From Cyanoderma ruficeps (taxonomy: Eukaryota > Chordata > Aves > Passeriformes > Timaliidae), in assembly GCA_008694505.1 (NCBI GenBank), contig VZDJ01000116.1, forward strand, positions 16,950,781 to 17,014,780: a stretch of DNA of 64,000 nt, in the 5' to 3' direction. The stretch's first letter is position 1. Each line of letters opens with the position of its first letter. Positions 51,501 through 58,479 of the stretch are shown here, piece after piece. The translations under genes were made by a program, and so were the position numbers. Under the pieces are notes generated by a model. The model was not told the DNA's origin. It searched no databases and was given only the letters and a program-made list of their open reading frames with translations.

Positions 51501-54500
51501 CACTGACTGCAGGAGACTTTTTTGCTGTGGAGGTTTGGTTACCTTGGCAACCTGTTTTAGCTGGATCTTTGCTCCGGTGGAGAGCCCATCTGTACCTGTT
51601 ACTTTGTCTTGAAACATTTGTTTTGCAGAAAAATAAATAATGGGTATTTTCAGAGCTGTGTTATTGTGGAATCCAGGCTCTGCTTTTGGTCCCAGGAGTT
51701 TGTCTGATGATGGGGTGATGATGGTATGGAGAGTTATGTGGCTGGATTGAAAAGGTGTTGATGTATCTGCTTCATGAGGTGAGCTGCTGACATGGAAGGG
51801 AGAAATGCTGTTACTGGTGGTTAATTCTGGAATAGCTCTGAAAGATACATCACTTGCATATCTGGAGTTTGCAGAGAATTTTGTTCATTCCTGGTTTGCA
51901 GTTCAGCATCAGCCACCTGCGGGAGGTACCTGTGATGAGTAAATACCCACCTTGGGGCTGTAGGCTTCCCTTTTGGTGTGCATATATAAAATTGTGGTAC
52001 TCATGGTGAACTTCTAGTGTGGTAAAGTAGAGGTTGCAGAACTGCATTCAGAATGTGACGGTTTTGTTTAATTCGAGATCTGACCAGTGTGTTTGCATGT
52101 TTTTGCTGTAGGTTTTTTGATTTTACCTTTTGTGAATACTTTGTAATCTGGAAGGAGATGAGTATCTAAATACTGCCCATGCCTCATTCCTGTTCCCTGT
52201 GCTTTATCTCTTCCTCGTTCATAATCTGTACCTTGGGCTGAATGATCTCTTCTGCATTCACTGTGGAGTTCTCCCAAACCACAGTTTATTTTTGCACCCG
52301 TTGCTGGGTAGTGTATGACACTTAGGTAGTGGTGGGGGGAAAAATGGTTTAACAAGTTCTACTTGTGCCTGTAAGAAGTTGGAGTAATGCCTGGTATTGT
52401 TCTGTTGGATGAAGTTACTAATTAGTAGATAATTAAGAACCTTTTTAAAAAGGTGTGTACAGTGTTCCAGCATTGACTTTTCAGGACATCTTAATTCAGA
52501 TGTTTTAAGTCTTGAAATGTGTTGACTTCAGAGCAGAGAGTACATTAAGAACCTCTTCTAGTCAGGCATCAGCTTTCACTCCTGAACAGCTATAATGCAT
52601 AAGAAACTAGTTTTCTGAAAATTTCAACAACTAGGAAAAAAAAAGATAAGAATCTTTTTTTTATTCAAGTGCATGGAATGCAGTTGTTCATTGTAAAGTC
52701 TGTTTGATTAAAGCATTTTTAGCCAACCTTTTTGTTAATTACCACTGTTACTAACTGATACTGGGTGGTTACAGCAGAAGCTTTTGTTGTTTTATTATTT
52801 AAGACAAGTGTGAACCAGATCTGTAATCTTTACAGCACAGCCCCAGATAGCTGACACAATAAAGTACTACATCCTTCTTTTTACTAGTGCATCAGCATTG
52901 ACACAAAACTACAGAAAAGCTGTGCTGTGGGGGTTTTCTTACCTTTTTTATTTTTTGTAACTGTGTGTATCAACAAGAGTGACAGTTTGGGGCTGACTAT
53001 GCATACATCACGTTGGTGATATATGAAGCAGAAATGAGACAGTTGGATTCTCCCACCCCAAAGCTTGCTCCAGGATCTAGCAGATAGAAAAATCTCCATG
53101 AACTGACTGAGTTAACAAGAGCCTTACCTTGAGCCTGAGTAGATTTGATTGGGAAGTCAGTGAAGGAGAATAAATGTGGGAAAGTAAAATAGCTGTCACC
53201 TGTTCAGCAGGGTATTTTAGCAACAAAAAACACCACCAAACCCTACATATAAATGGGTATATTTCTGAGGTGAATAACTAGCATTTAGTTTAATTTACAC
53301 TAGACAATGTAAATGCATCTGTATATAAGTGACTTGTTGAGAATGGCTTTGCTTTTATAGTATTTAAAAAATACTTACTATTTTCTCCTAGCTTTGATCA
53401 ACTTGTTGAAGTTCCTCATGTCTAATGAGACTGTGTTGCTGGCCAAGCACAACATCTTCACCCTTGCTCTTATGGTGAGCATCTTTACCTTTGCATAATC
53501 CTCTTATTTTTAACAACTTAATTGTGAATTAATATTAGGAATGAATTGTAATGCTGAAAGGATTCCAGTAAGGATTTCTGGCCTGTTAAGGAGATATGAG
53601 AACAAGGCTGTGAAGTAGAGGGTTAGAGTTTCACTAGGTGTTTGGAAAGGGCAGTGCTTGGACTCACTATAGGATTGGCTTATTGGAATAAAGAAGTCTG
53701 TGTGAGGAAAAGCCTAGTTTAATTTTCCAGATTTGTTAAATTTTTTTTTTGTTCTGTGGTCCTTTATATGCAAAATAGAAACATGTTTTATTGGCCCTAG
53801 ATAAAACAGTATTTAAGCTTCTTATCTGTCTCTTTGGTACTATAAGGAAAATAAGAGATAAGGCAATGGAGTAATGTAATACTATCTGCTGCCAACTGCA
53901 AGCTATTCCTTTGAAGGTTTTGGACATAGTTTGTATTGTTTCTGTTGCAGAATAGGTTTTGAATAAATGTTCCTGTTGCAACTTCTTTTCACTTGTATAG
54001 GTGGTGAACCTGTTCAACATGTTCATCACTTATGGAGACACATTTCTGCCCACTCCCAGCAGCTATGATGAGCTGTATTATGAAATCATTCGCATGCACC
54101 AGAATTTTGACAACCTTTATTCTATGGGTGAGTATCTCCTGACTGTCAGGACTGCTGCTGCCTGGAAGTGAGGGTGGTGGAAGAGGGATGTTTGTGTCAG
54201 GTGTTTCCTGTCTACTTGCTACTGATGTGTGCTGTACTGGGTGGACATGTTTTGTATACCAGGGCATGCTAGTAAATTAAGAATTGAGAGACAGATAAAC
54301 TTATTAAAAGGATATGTTTTTTTGATGTCACAAAAAAAAGTGAACAGGCTCCTTGCCCCTCCCTCTGTCACTTAATGTTGGAAATATAAATTTATTATTG
54401 CAATGGAGTATGTGGTATTTTATGCATTTTGTGTAGTTTTCCTCTATTACGTATGACAATTTCAAGTCAAAAAGCAGGTATGTGCTGCAGAACCACCCAG

Positions 54501-56853
54501 CATAGAGAAACACTGAATGCAAATAAGAATTTGGAAAAGAATTTGAGAAACTTAAGGCAAGAAGCTTGTTGTGCTAGACAAATCACATCAACTTCACTCA
54601 TTGCCAAAGCAACCAAGAAAACAGCCCTCACAAACCTGCTTGCAGTGACAAGTGAGTCGCTGGACTGAAGAATGTGCCCCCTGGCAAAACAGGGAGAAGC
54701 TGCCATCCTTCAAGAGAGAGGGAAGGGAGCCAAGTGACACCCAGCAGGGAGGAGGAACAAAGAAGAGCAAGGAATGCATGGAGCCCTAATCAGGCAGTCT
54801 TATACACAGGAACCTGCAGCCCAGGGTAGCTGCAGCAGCACTGGTGTGCTGCATACTTGAAGCTGTGAAAAAAAGAATATAGCTGTGTTCTTTGTTTGCT
54901 TTATTCCAAAAGGATCTTTCAGTCCTTCACCCTCTGCTCTCTTCCCAGTGTGATCACCCAGTGAACAACAGGAGTTAATATAAGTGTATGAGGAGAATTA
55001 AAGGGCAGACAGTTGGCCACAGCCCTCTTCTGACACGGGAGAGAGACATCCTCACCTAAATAAAAGTAGCCAAAAACCCTCTGTAACTGCAAGCAGAAAC
55101 AAACTGCCCTTTTGTATAAATTTCCCAGTTTTCAGCCATTACATAAGGGATCACTCAGCCATTTTTGTGCCCTCTGAGTGCTTAAGATTTTTTGCTAACC
55201 CATTTTCTACTCCAAAGAGTTGCAACTAGTAAGATGAGGTGCTTTTACTAGGTAATAATTTTTTCAAACCCATCCCCTGTGGAAACTGAAGGTAAGTGGA
55301 ATAGAAGAATAATGCACTAAAATACTTCCTCAGTTGGGTTGCAAAAGGCACACCTGGCCTGTTGAAACAATTTATTACATGAATGTTTGCCATCCTTCTA
55401 TGCAGAATAAACCCTGTTGAATTACTTTTGCAGATGCCTGAATTGAATATATTACTTCAGATATTCAAGTACAGTACCTACTGTTTGACAAAACAATGTT
55501 ACTCAGAGCTGACAACTTTTTTCTGCAGATGACTTGTAATGGTAGAAGAGAAAGTGAGGAGGGGTAGCACTGTCTCAAGCTAATGAAACTGCCAGGTGTC
55601 CTGGTAGCTTCCCTTTGCTTGTCAGCCTCTCTCTGAGACTACAGTCACTGTTCTGTCCCCTAGCCTTGGGGTGTTTGTTAGCACAAATGAGAAAGCTACC
55701 TGGTCCTTTAGTTTTTCTGTTAAAACTTTTTCTGTTGAAACTTTCCATGTTGGGAGTGTAGGTGGAATCTAACAGACTTGGGTTTTTTTCTCTTGTTCTG
55801 AAACTGAACTTTATCCAGATCTGCAGGACTGAAAGCTTCTGTCCTTCAATTATAGACATAAGTATGCAGCCACTGTGCTTAAGCACAGTGTAGCATTCAT
55901 GTTTCTGGATGATCCTAAATTTGGGTGGTGAGCTGTTCCTTCTCTTCTAAATTGTGGATGAACCTTTCTTGTGGAGTCTAACCTCCAGAAAACCCTGTAT
56001 GTACAAAGTCATAGAAAATTTGCTTTGTTCAGGCAATATGGAAATTAATCAAAACATCTGCTACAGGATCTGTTATTGTTTTGATGCTCACCAAGAGTTG
56101 TGCAAGTAACTGCCACCATAAAAACAGTACATATTTTGACCTAAATAAATATTTTTGGTACGCTGGCAGAAAAGAATTGGATTCCCTAGAAGTTCTTCCT
56201 GTTGCACAATATTTTCAGATCTGCTCTTAAGTCTGTTAGAGACCATCTGTGTAAGAGAACACCGCCCTTCTTGCTACAGGCAGTGTTTTTTCTTTACGCT
56301 GGTGTGTAATTCCTCTCTGCAGCTCTAGATAAATGGGCATGTAAAGAATTCTTCTATGCTGGAGAGGGTTTAAACTGCAGTATGTAGTCCAGTTCAGATG
56401 GAACCTTGCCTAAGCAGGAGCTGGAGCGCAGCTATACGTGGAATAAAAGCTGTTCTAGGTTTAGGACACTGCTCTGTTTCTGGGGAAAATGAACTGTCTA
56501 TGTGATAATGAAAGCAGTTCGGGGGACCCAGCTTCTTCCATCCCCTCTTCCTCTAAGTCATAATTCTGTTCTGCTCATTCCTTCCATGTTCCTTTTGTTT
56601 CTTAGATGGGCTTTGAAGGGAACTTCTACCCTGGATCACAGATAATCTCAAAGATAACCTTGAGTTTGATGTGGTGCCTGGACTGCCATCTTGCCAAAAC
56701 AGATTTTTTTTTTTCTTATTTTGAATTATGAAACTGCCAGTACTTTGCTAACACTGTTAACTGTCTTCTCCTTTCAGTTCTAAGGCTGTCTACCAATGCC
56801 GGTCAATGGAAAGAGCCTGCAAGCAAGGTGACCCATGCATTAGTTAATATTAG
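9478..56853 (+). CDS. ARMH3: ARMH3 (C10orf76), armadillo-like helical domain protein 3; spliced, 3' part beyond window
   Basis: This entry spans the spliced coding sequence from the ATG at 9478 to the last visible exon. The 21 visible coding exons join in frame into a protein very close to human ARMH3, starting [15 protein letters not shown]. With one 36-codon exon lost in the gap at 11988-12163, the visible part covers residues 1-594. The human C-terminal 95 residues would complete 689. The ATG has A at -3 and G at +4. The protein is mostly helical repeats with a Pro/Thr-rich loop at residues 319-349 and a C-terminal ARMH3_C (DUF1741) region. In the literature it is a Golgi-associated cytosolic protein that binds PI4KB, supports PI4P formation and is linked to GBF1/Arf1 activity. 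The FLH residues at 410-412 resemble the motif I recall as needed for PI4KB binding. All introns are GT-AG. Confidence 0.96.
10044..10100 (+). CDS. ARMH3: ARMH3 exon 3 (residues 35-53)
   Basis: The exon lies between TTTCAG and GTAACA and has 57 bases in phase 0. It encodes [19 protein letters not shown], which looks identical to the human exon as I recall it. Confidence 0.95.
10226..10372 (+). CDS. ARMH3: ARMH3 exon 4 (residues 54-102)
   Basis: The acceptor is GACAG and the donor is CAG|GTACCA. The 147 bases, phase 0, encode a helical segment from [10 protein letters not shown] to RVVNALQ. One visible difference from human is Ala where I recall Gly in the EALDGEE segment. Confidence 0.95.
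10373..12273 (+). other. ARMH3: ARMH3 introns 4-5 with the position of missing exon 5
   Basis: The readable sequence here contains no match to the expected coding segment after residue 102. It holds only anonymous intronic DNA, an oligo-T run near 11807-11819, and the N gap at 11988-12163. Exon 6 follows a TTCTTTAG acceptor. Confidence 0.7.
11988..12163. other. Assembly gap (176 N), probable site of ARMH3 exon 5
   Basis: This is a run of N. The codons before it (to residue 102) and after it (exon 6) leave a 36-residue hole relative to human ARMH3, i.e. 108 bases in phase 0. That exon plus its splice sites would fit in a 176-base gap, although the gap length may itself be only an estimate. 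Confidence 0.8.
12274..12366 (+). CDS. ARMH3: ARMH3 exon 6 (residues 139-169)
   Basis: The acceptor is CTTTAG and the donor is ACA|GTAAGT. The 93 bases, phase 0, encode a leucine-rich helical stretch from [10 protein letters not shown] to LLLCLVT. Confidence 0.95.
12367..13294 (+). other. ARMH3: ARMH3 intron 6
   Basis: This intron of about 0.9 kb has GT-AG ends. I see no gene or recognisable repeat in it. Confidence 0.8.
13295..13369 (+). CDS. ARMH3: ARMH3 exon 7 (residues 170-194)
   Basis: The acceptor is ACTCAG and the donor is CAG|GTAAGG. The 75 bases, phase 0, encode [15 protein letters not shown] onward to FEAILQ. Confidence 0.95.
13370..14041 (+). other. ARMH3: ARMH3 intron 7
   Basis: This 672-base AT-rich intron has no recognisable feature. 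It ends with TATTCCAG. Confidence 0.8.
14042..14128 (+). CDS. ARMH3: ARMH3 exon 8 (residues 195-223)
   Basis: The acceptor is TTCCAG and the donor is GAG|GTAGGT. The 87 bases, phase 0, encode a segment containing [19 protein letters not shown], a highly conserved helical repeat. Confidence 0.95.
14129..17253 (+). other. ARMH3: ARMH3 intron 8
   Basis: This 3.1-kb intron contains a short (TA)n run near 16013-16026 and a possible degenerate LINE piece at 14880-15000. I see no other coding evidence. It ends with a C-rich tract and CAG. Confidence 0.75.
14880..15000 (+). repeat. Possible degenerate CR1-like LINE 3' fragment
   Basis: The pattern TTCTGGAATAACCTGCC followed by a stretch with ACTAGGAGG and AAAACCTACC resembles the 3' region of old sauropsid CR1 elements. 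The resemblance is weak, and no ATTCTATG tail is seen. Confidence 0.25.
17254..17310 (+). CDS. ARMH3: ARMH3 exon 9 (residues 224-242)
   Basis: The acceptor is GAGCAG and the donor is AAT|GTGAGT. The 57 bases, phase 0, encode [19 protein letters not shown]. Confidence 0.95.
17311..18314 (+). other. ARMH3: ARMH3 intron 9
   Basis: This intron of about 1 kb has nothing recognisable inside. It ends with an oligo-T tract and TCAG. Confidence 0.8.
18315..18358 (+). CDS. ARMH3: ARMH3 exon 10 (residues 243-257)
   Basis: This short 44-base exon has acceptor TTTCAG and donor AG|GTAAAA. It encodes [14 protein letters not shown] plus the first two bases of Arg257. Confidence 0.93.
18359..19868 (+). other. 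ARMH3: ARMH3 intron 10
   Basis: This 1.5-kb intron has oligo-T runs near 18420 and 18978. It has no recognisable gene or transposon. Confidence 0.8.
19869..19929 (+). CDS. ARMH3: ARMH3 exon 11 (residues 257-277)
   Basis: The acceptor is GTTCAG and the donor is ATG|GTAAGC. The first base completes Arg257, then [14 protein letters not shown] leads on to ALTNM. The charged start contrasts with the hydrophobic flanking helices. Confidence 0.95.
19930..20878 (+). other. ARMH3: ARMH3 intron 11
   Basis: This 0.95-kb intron has an oligo-T run near 20727-20739. I recognise nothing else. Confidence 0.8.
20879..20925 (+). CDS. ARMH3: ARMH3 exon 12 (residues 278-293)
   Basis: The acceptor is CCATAG and the donor is CA|GTAAGT. 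The 47 bases encode [15 protein letters not shown] and two bases of Gln293, a conserved short exon. Confidence 0.94.
20926..21568 (+). other. ARMH3: ARMH3 intron 12
   Basis: This intron of about 640 bases has no recognisable element. It ends in TCCCACAG. Confidence 0.8.
21569..21644 (+). CDS. ARMH3: ARMH3 exon 13 (residues 293-318)
   Basis: The acceptor is CCACAG and the donor is CAA|GTGAGT. The first base completes Gln293; a helix follows, from [16 protein letters not shown] to TVLAQ. Confidence 0.95.
21645..24246 (+). other. ARMH3: ARMH3 intron 13
   Basis: This 2.6-kb intron shows no gene, RNA or transposon that I can support. It ends in TCTTAG. Confidence 0.75.
24247..24340 (+). CDS. ARMH3: ARMH3 exon 14 (residues 319-349, Pro/Thr-rich loop)
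   Basis: The acceptor is TCTTAG and the donor is GATG|GTAAGA. It encodes a low-complexity loop starting [14 protein letters not shown] and ending GTTPPSSD, plus one base of Val350. This loop differs more from the mammalian sequence than the helices do and is probably disordered. Confidence 0.94.
26437..26468. repeat. Minisatellite-like tandem repeat, 9-bp unit GACCTATTT
   Basis: Three perfect copies of GACCTATTT are followed by a partial GACCT. The short array is inside intron 14. Confidence 0.9.
27130..28170 (-). repeat. Old antisense CR1/L3-like LINE relic
   Basis: Read on the plus strand, this kilobase follows the reverse complement of old CR1/L3-type elements in order. It shows an AAATTTGTTTCTCAG-type segment near 27220, a CTTGTTCAAGTTTAAGTT stretch near 27461, then GAACATGG and a CACCTTGTGCAGGGC stretch near 27541. 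Further on are TTATGTCCAGGTCAC near 27863 and TTTACTGAAG near 28065. It is heavily diverged and I judged it from memory of the family, so boundaries are approximate. Confidence 0.45.
29161..29262 (+). CDS. ARMH3: ARMH3 exon 15 (residues 350-384)
   Basis: The acceptor is TTCCAG and the donor is AAAG|GTAAGT. TT completes Val350, then [16 protein letters not shown] leads to the helix ending VMQDTK, plus one base of Asp384. Confidence 0.95.
30167..30749 (+). mobile_element. Solo LTR of an avian ERVL-type endogenous retrovirus
   Basis: A 583-base unit begins TGGTTTTGGCTGGGAC and ends GGGTTAAACCACA, i.e. TG...CA ends. It carries a TATATAAA box at 30428-30435 within CCAGTATATAAACTGGG and an ATTAAA polyadenylation-type signal at 30616-30621. 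The order and wording of these blocks match an LTR family common in bird genomes. No internal retroviral region and no second LTR are seen, so it is a recombined solo copy. I could not find an exact 5-bp target duplication, which suggests age or slightly wrong ends. It lies in the same direction as ARMH3. Confidence 0.8.
30830..31160 (-). repeat. Antisense CR1/L3-like LINE fragment
   Basis: Read on the plus strand, CCATTCCAATGTTTAACTG is followed by TGTGAGAAGGCTTT, TTATCTTCTCC, a GTCTTTTGAACTAAACCAC stretch and GGCTCAGTCATTTTAAT. This is the characteristic block order of an inverted CR1/L3-type LINE 3' region. It is diverged and its ends are estimated. Confidence 0.6.
31400..31525 (-). repeat. 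Second antisense CR1/L3-like fragment
   Basis: The stretch CATGGCAATGAGCTCCACTG then TTTAAGAAATGTGCCTTCC mirrors the 'tggcaatgaattccacag' block of inverted CR1/L3-like elements. It may be part of the same old insertion as the fragment before it. Confidence 0.4.
31590..31766 (+). mobile_element. CR1 LINE, 3' end fragment
   Basis: This 5'-truncated CR1 3' end contains CTGCCCAGGGAAGTG, then GTGTAGATGTGGCACTTAG, GGACTCCATGATCTTAAAGG and CTAACCTGAACGATTCTATG, closing with TTCTATG repeats, the hallmark of avian CR1. It lies in the same direction as ARMH3. The left end is approximate. Confidence 0.85.
33733..33791 (+). CDS. ARMH3: ARMH3 exon 16 (residues 384-403)
   Basis: The acceptor is TTGCAG and the donor is GAG|GTAGGT. 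AT completes Asp384, then [19 protein letters not shown]. Confidence 0.95.
33792..35137 (+). other. ARMH3: ARMH3 intron 16
   Basis: This 1.35-kb intron contains nothing I recognise. It ends in TCAATAG. Confidence 0.8.
35138..35203 (+). CDS. ARMH3: ARMH3 exon 17 (residues 404-425, FLH motif)
   Basis: The acceptor is AATAG and the donor is ATG|GTGAGT. The 66 bases, phase 0, encode [17 protein letters not shown] and on to HRM. The Phe-Leu-His at residues 410-412 is intact; I recall a motif of this kind being required for PI4KB binding. Confidence 0.95.
35204..36291 (+). other. ARMH3: ARMH3 intron 17
   Basis: This intron of about 1.1 kb has an oligo-T near 35630-35640. I see no other feature. 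It ends in an unusual TTTGAAG acceptor, with A rather than a pyrimidine at -3. Confidence 0.8.
36292..36361 (+). CDS. ARMH3: ARMH3 exon 18 (residues 426-449)
   Basis: The acceptor is TTTGAAG (weak, AAG type) and the donor is CTTG|GTGAGT. It encodes a basic stretch, [17 protein letters not shown], then LVCAVL and the first base of Asp449. Confidence 0.94.
36362..37850 (+). other. ARMH3: ARMH3 intron 18
   Basis: This intron of about 1.5 kb has no recognised element. It ends in TTCTGTCAG. Confidence 0.8.
37851..37911 (+). CDS. ARMH3: ARMH3 exon 19 (residues 449-469)
   Basis: The acceptor is TGTCAG and the donor is GT|GTAAGT. AT completes Asp449, then [19 protein letters not shown] and two bases of Val469. 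Human has Ile at 469 as I recall. Confidence 0.94.
37912..40486 (+). other. ARMH3: ARMH3 intron 19
   Basis: This 2.6-kb intron is AT-rich, especially 39280-39760. It has no recognisable transposon or gene. It ends in CTTTTCCAG. Confidence 0.75.
40487..40575 (+). CDS. ARMH3: ARMH3 exon 20 (residues 469-499)
   Basis: The acceptor is TTCCAG and the donor is TCAG|GTACTT. A completes Val469; the exon runs from [20 protein letters not shown] to WRELWS and one base of Ala499. Confidence 0.95.
46857..46879. repeat. Juxtaposed oligo-A and oligo-T runs
   Basis: Twelve A are followed directly by eleven T, giving a near-perfect self-complementary simple repeat. It is prone to length error in assemblies. 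Confidence 0.85.
46960..47480 (+). promoter_or_regulatory. Candidate internal regulatory element or alternative promoter in intron 20
   Basis: This patch is clearly more GC-rich than its intronic surroundings. It contains a CTATATAAAG TATA-type box at 47066-47075 and, about 300 bases later, a possible donor CAGGCAG|GTGATT near 47371/47372. The placement is suggestive of an alternative first exon or an enhancer, but no coding evidence supports it. Confidence 0.25.
48569..48600. repeat. Perfect inverted repeat, 13-bp arms, 6-base loop
   Basis: The arm ATATATCACTAGA, the loop CTGCCT and the arm TCTAGTGATATAT form a perfect hairpin. The stem is too short for a microRNA precursor. Confidence 0.9.
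50708..50848. repeat. Tandem duplication of a 71-bp unit
   Basis: Copy one is 50708-50778 and copy two 50779-50848, both starting AGTTTCTTCTTCATGTG and ending in CACAGATAGTTT. I see one internal substitution (TTAGAGAAGG versus TTAGGGAAGG), so the duplication is recent, or else an assembly artefact. Confidence 0.92.
53392..53474 (+). CDS. ARMH3: ARMH3 exon 21 (residues 499-526)
   Basis: The acceptor is CTCCTAG and the donor is ATG|GTGAGC. CT completes Ala499, then [18 protein letters not shown] leads to IFTLALM. Confidence 0.95.
53475..54000 (+). other. ARMH3: ARMH3 intron 21
   Basis: This 526-base AT-rich intron has no recognised element. It ends in TTGTATAG. Confidence 0.8.
54001..54127 (+). 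CDS. ARMH3: ARMH3 exon 22 (residues 527-569)
   Basis: The acceptor is GTATAG and the donor is ATGG|GTGAGT. The 127 bases encode [17 protein letters not shown], the [13 protein letters not shown] segment and NLYSM, plus one base of Val569. This is within the conserved C-terminal ARMH3 domain. Confidence 0.95.
54128..56777 (+). other. ARMH3: ARMH3 intron 22
   Basis: This 2.65-kb intron contains the 20-bp perfect palindrome at 55871-55890. Nothing else is recognised. It ends in CTCCTTTCAG. Confidence 0.75.
55871..55890. repeat. 20-bp perfect palindrome
   Basis: CACTGTGCTTAAGCACAGTG equals its own reverse complement, with no spacer. The flanking bases (C and T) do not extend it. Confidence 0.93.
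56778..56853 (+). CDS. ARMH3: ARMH3 exon 23 (residues 569-594), last exon in window
   Basis: The acceptor is CTTTCAG and the donor is AG|GTAAGG. TT completes Val569, then [17 protein letters not shown] leads to HALVNI and two bases of Arg594. The human protein continues about 95 residues, so the 3' exons lie to the right of this window. Confidence 0.95.
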
Positions 56854-58448
56854 GTAAGGAGTAGAAGTTAATTACTCTTTTAAAATTTCTCATTTACTGT
56901 GTGACTACATTTTTATCATGAGAGTTTCATATTTGCTTTAATGAATTTTGTTTTGAATTTGTTCTACTTGTTGGGCTAAATTGTTGTTCTAAACAGGGCT
57001 CACAGGCATAATGGAACGATCACCAGGATTCAACTGTCTATTAATTCTCTCAGCTCTTCTGTAGACTGAGTGTTTTCAAATCATAGCACAGACTGTAATG
57101 AATTAATCCTCACATCATTCTTGGGAGAAGTTATACAGTAGAGAATAATGCTGTGCTGGCAGAGCAGTTGTGAACCTAACGGATTTCTGTTGCGTGATTC
57201 TATTGCAATTCCACAAAGCAGTGAAGGGGGCTGTAAGCCTGCTGTAATAAGCAGATTCAAGGCCTCTTAACATTGCAAGATTTCTGTGTGTGTTTAAAAC
57301 TGATTATTTAAGGATATTTCAATGTTCTCCTGAACTGCCTCTTCCTGTTCAAGGGCAGAAGGGGAGAGGTTATACTTTACTTGTAAGGCTAAGGAACGTA
57401 AATCTAGGTATGTATTCTTTCACAATGGCAATAATTTATTTTTCTGGCACCTGAAGCAGCTACTACTGACCAAGCTGGATACTGCGCAAGAGGATCATGG
57501 ATATAATTGATTGGAAAATGGAGGAATGTTGAGAGGGAAAATTTACTTCTTAGCTCTAGCTTGTAAACAAACCATAAAAGATAAAAGTACTTATACTGAA
57601 AAAAAATCAGTCTATCACTTCCCTAGTCACCCCAGACTCTTGGTGTCTGTGCAACATCAAGTAGCTCAGTAATGTTCCATTGCTGGTACTCGTTGATTTC
57701 CTCACTACAAAAGACATTGTGTAGGACAAACTTGCTGAGGGCATTTTTCAAGTCAATATACATTTTACATGTCTGTAAACCACCTTAAAGATTCCCCTAG
57801 TAAGTCTGTAAGCTTGATAACATCATAAATGATTTTAGCCCTATTTTGCTACTCTCCTTATTTTTGGATTTTTTTAAACAGATGTGAGCGAGCATGTGTG
57901 GGTAGATAGTGCAGTTGGAGTGAAGCAGCAGAACAGGTGGCTGTTGACTACTGTCACTTAATGTGGCACAAAGTGTCTGCTTTGGGAATGCTCTGTATAA
58001 CCAGCAAGAGAAGTCTAAACTCGGAAGAGAGAAAAACCGAGTGATCACTAAGGGTTTGTGCTCACCTTTGGTTTGTGGAACCAAGACTTTGCATGGGCTT
58101 ATTTCCTGTTGGCTTTCCAACTGCTTTTGTGAAGATCAGCATGCAACCAAGACAAAATGCAACCAAAAAACTGGAACCATGATATGCCTTCAAGGACAGC
58201 CTATGTCAGACATGTTCCGAAGGTGTTGATGTCTGGAATCAGTGAAGTCTCTTGTCTTTTTCTCTTCTGGACTTCTGGTAGCTTTTCTCTGTTCCCCCCA
58301 ACTGCCCACCTATGTTCAAATTTCATGAATGACTGCTTCTCATTCAGTGAAATTAGTAAAGGTCTAAATTACAGATGATTCAAGGCCTTGAGAAGGATTA
58401 GAATTCTGAGAAGTTAGTCTGTTTGATTTATCCCATTTCCCTGCTCTC

Positions 58449-58479
58449 AAAAAAAAAGAAAAAAAAAGAAAAAAAAGAA
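58449..58479. repeat. A-rich simple repeat
   Basis: Runs of A are interrupted by single G in intron 23. No attached transposon body is recognised. Confidence 0.8.

Larger units (their letters stand above)
40576..53391 (+). other. ARMH3: ARMH3 intron 20 (largest, 12.8 kb)
   Basis: This is the largest complete intron of the gene in the window. It contains a GC-richer patch with a TATA box at about 46960-47480, a 13-bp inverted repeat at 48569-48600, a 71-bp tandem duplication at 50708-50848, and a juxtaposed poly-A/poly-T at 46857-46879. Small open frames inside have no family resemblance. No ordinary avian transposon is obvious. Confidence 0.75.
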
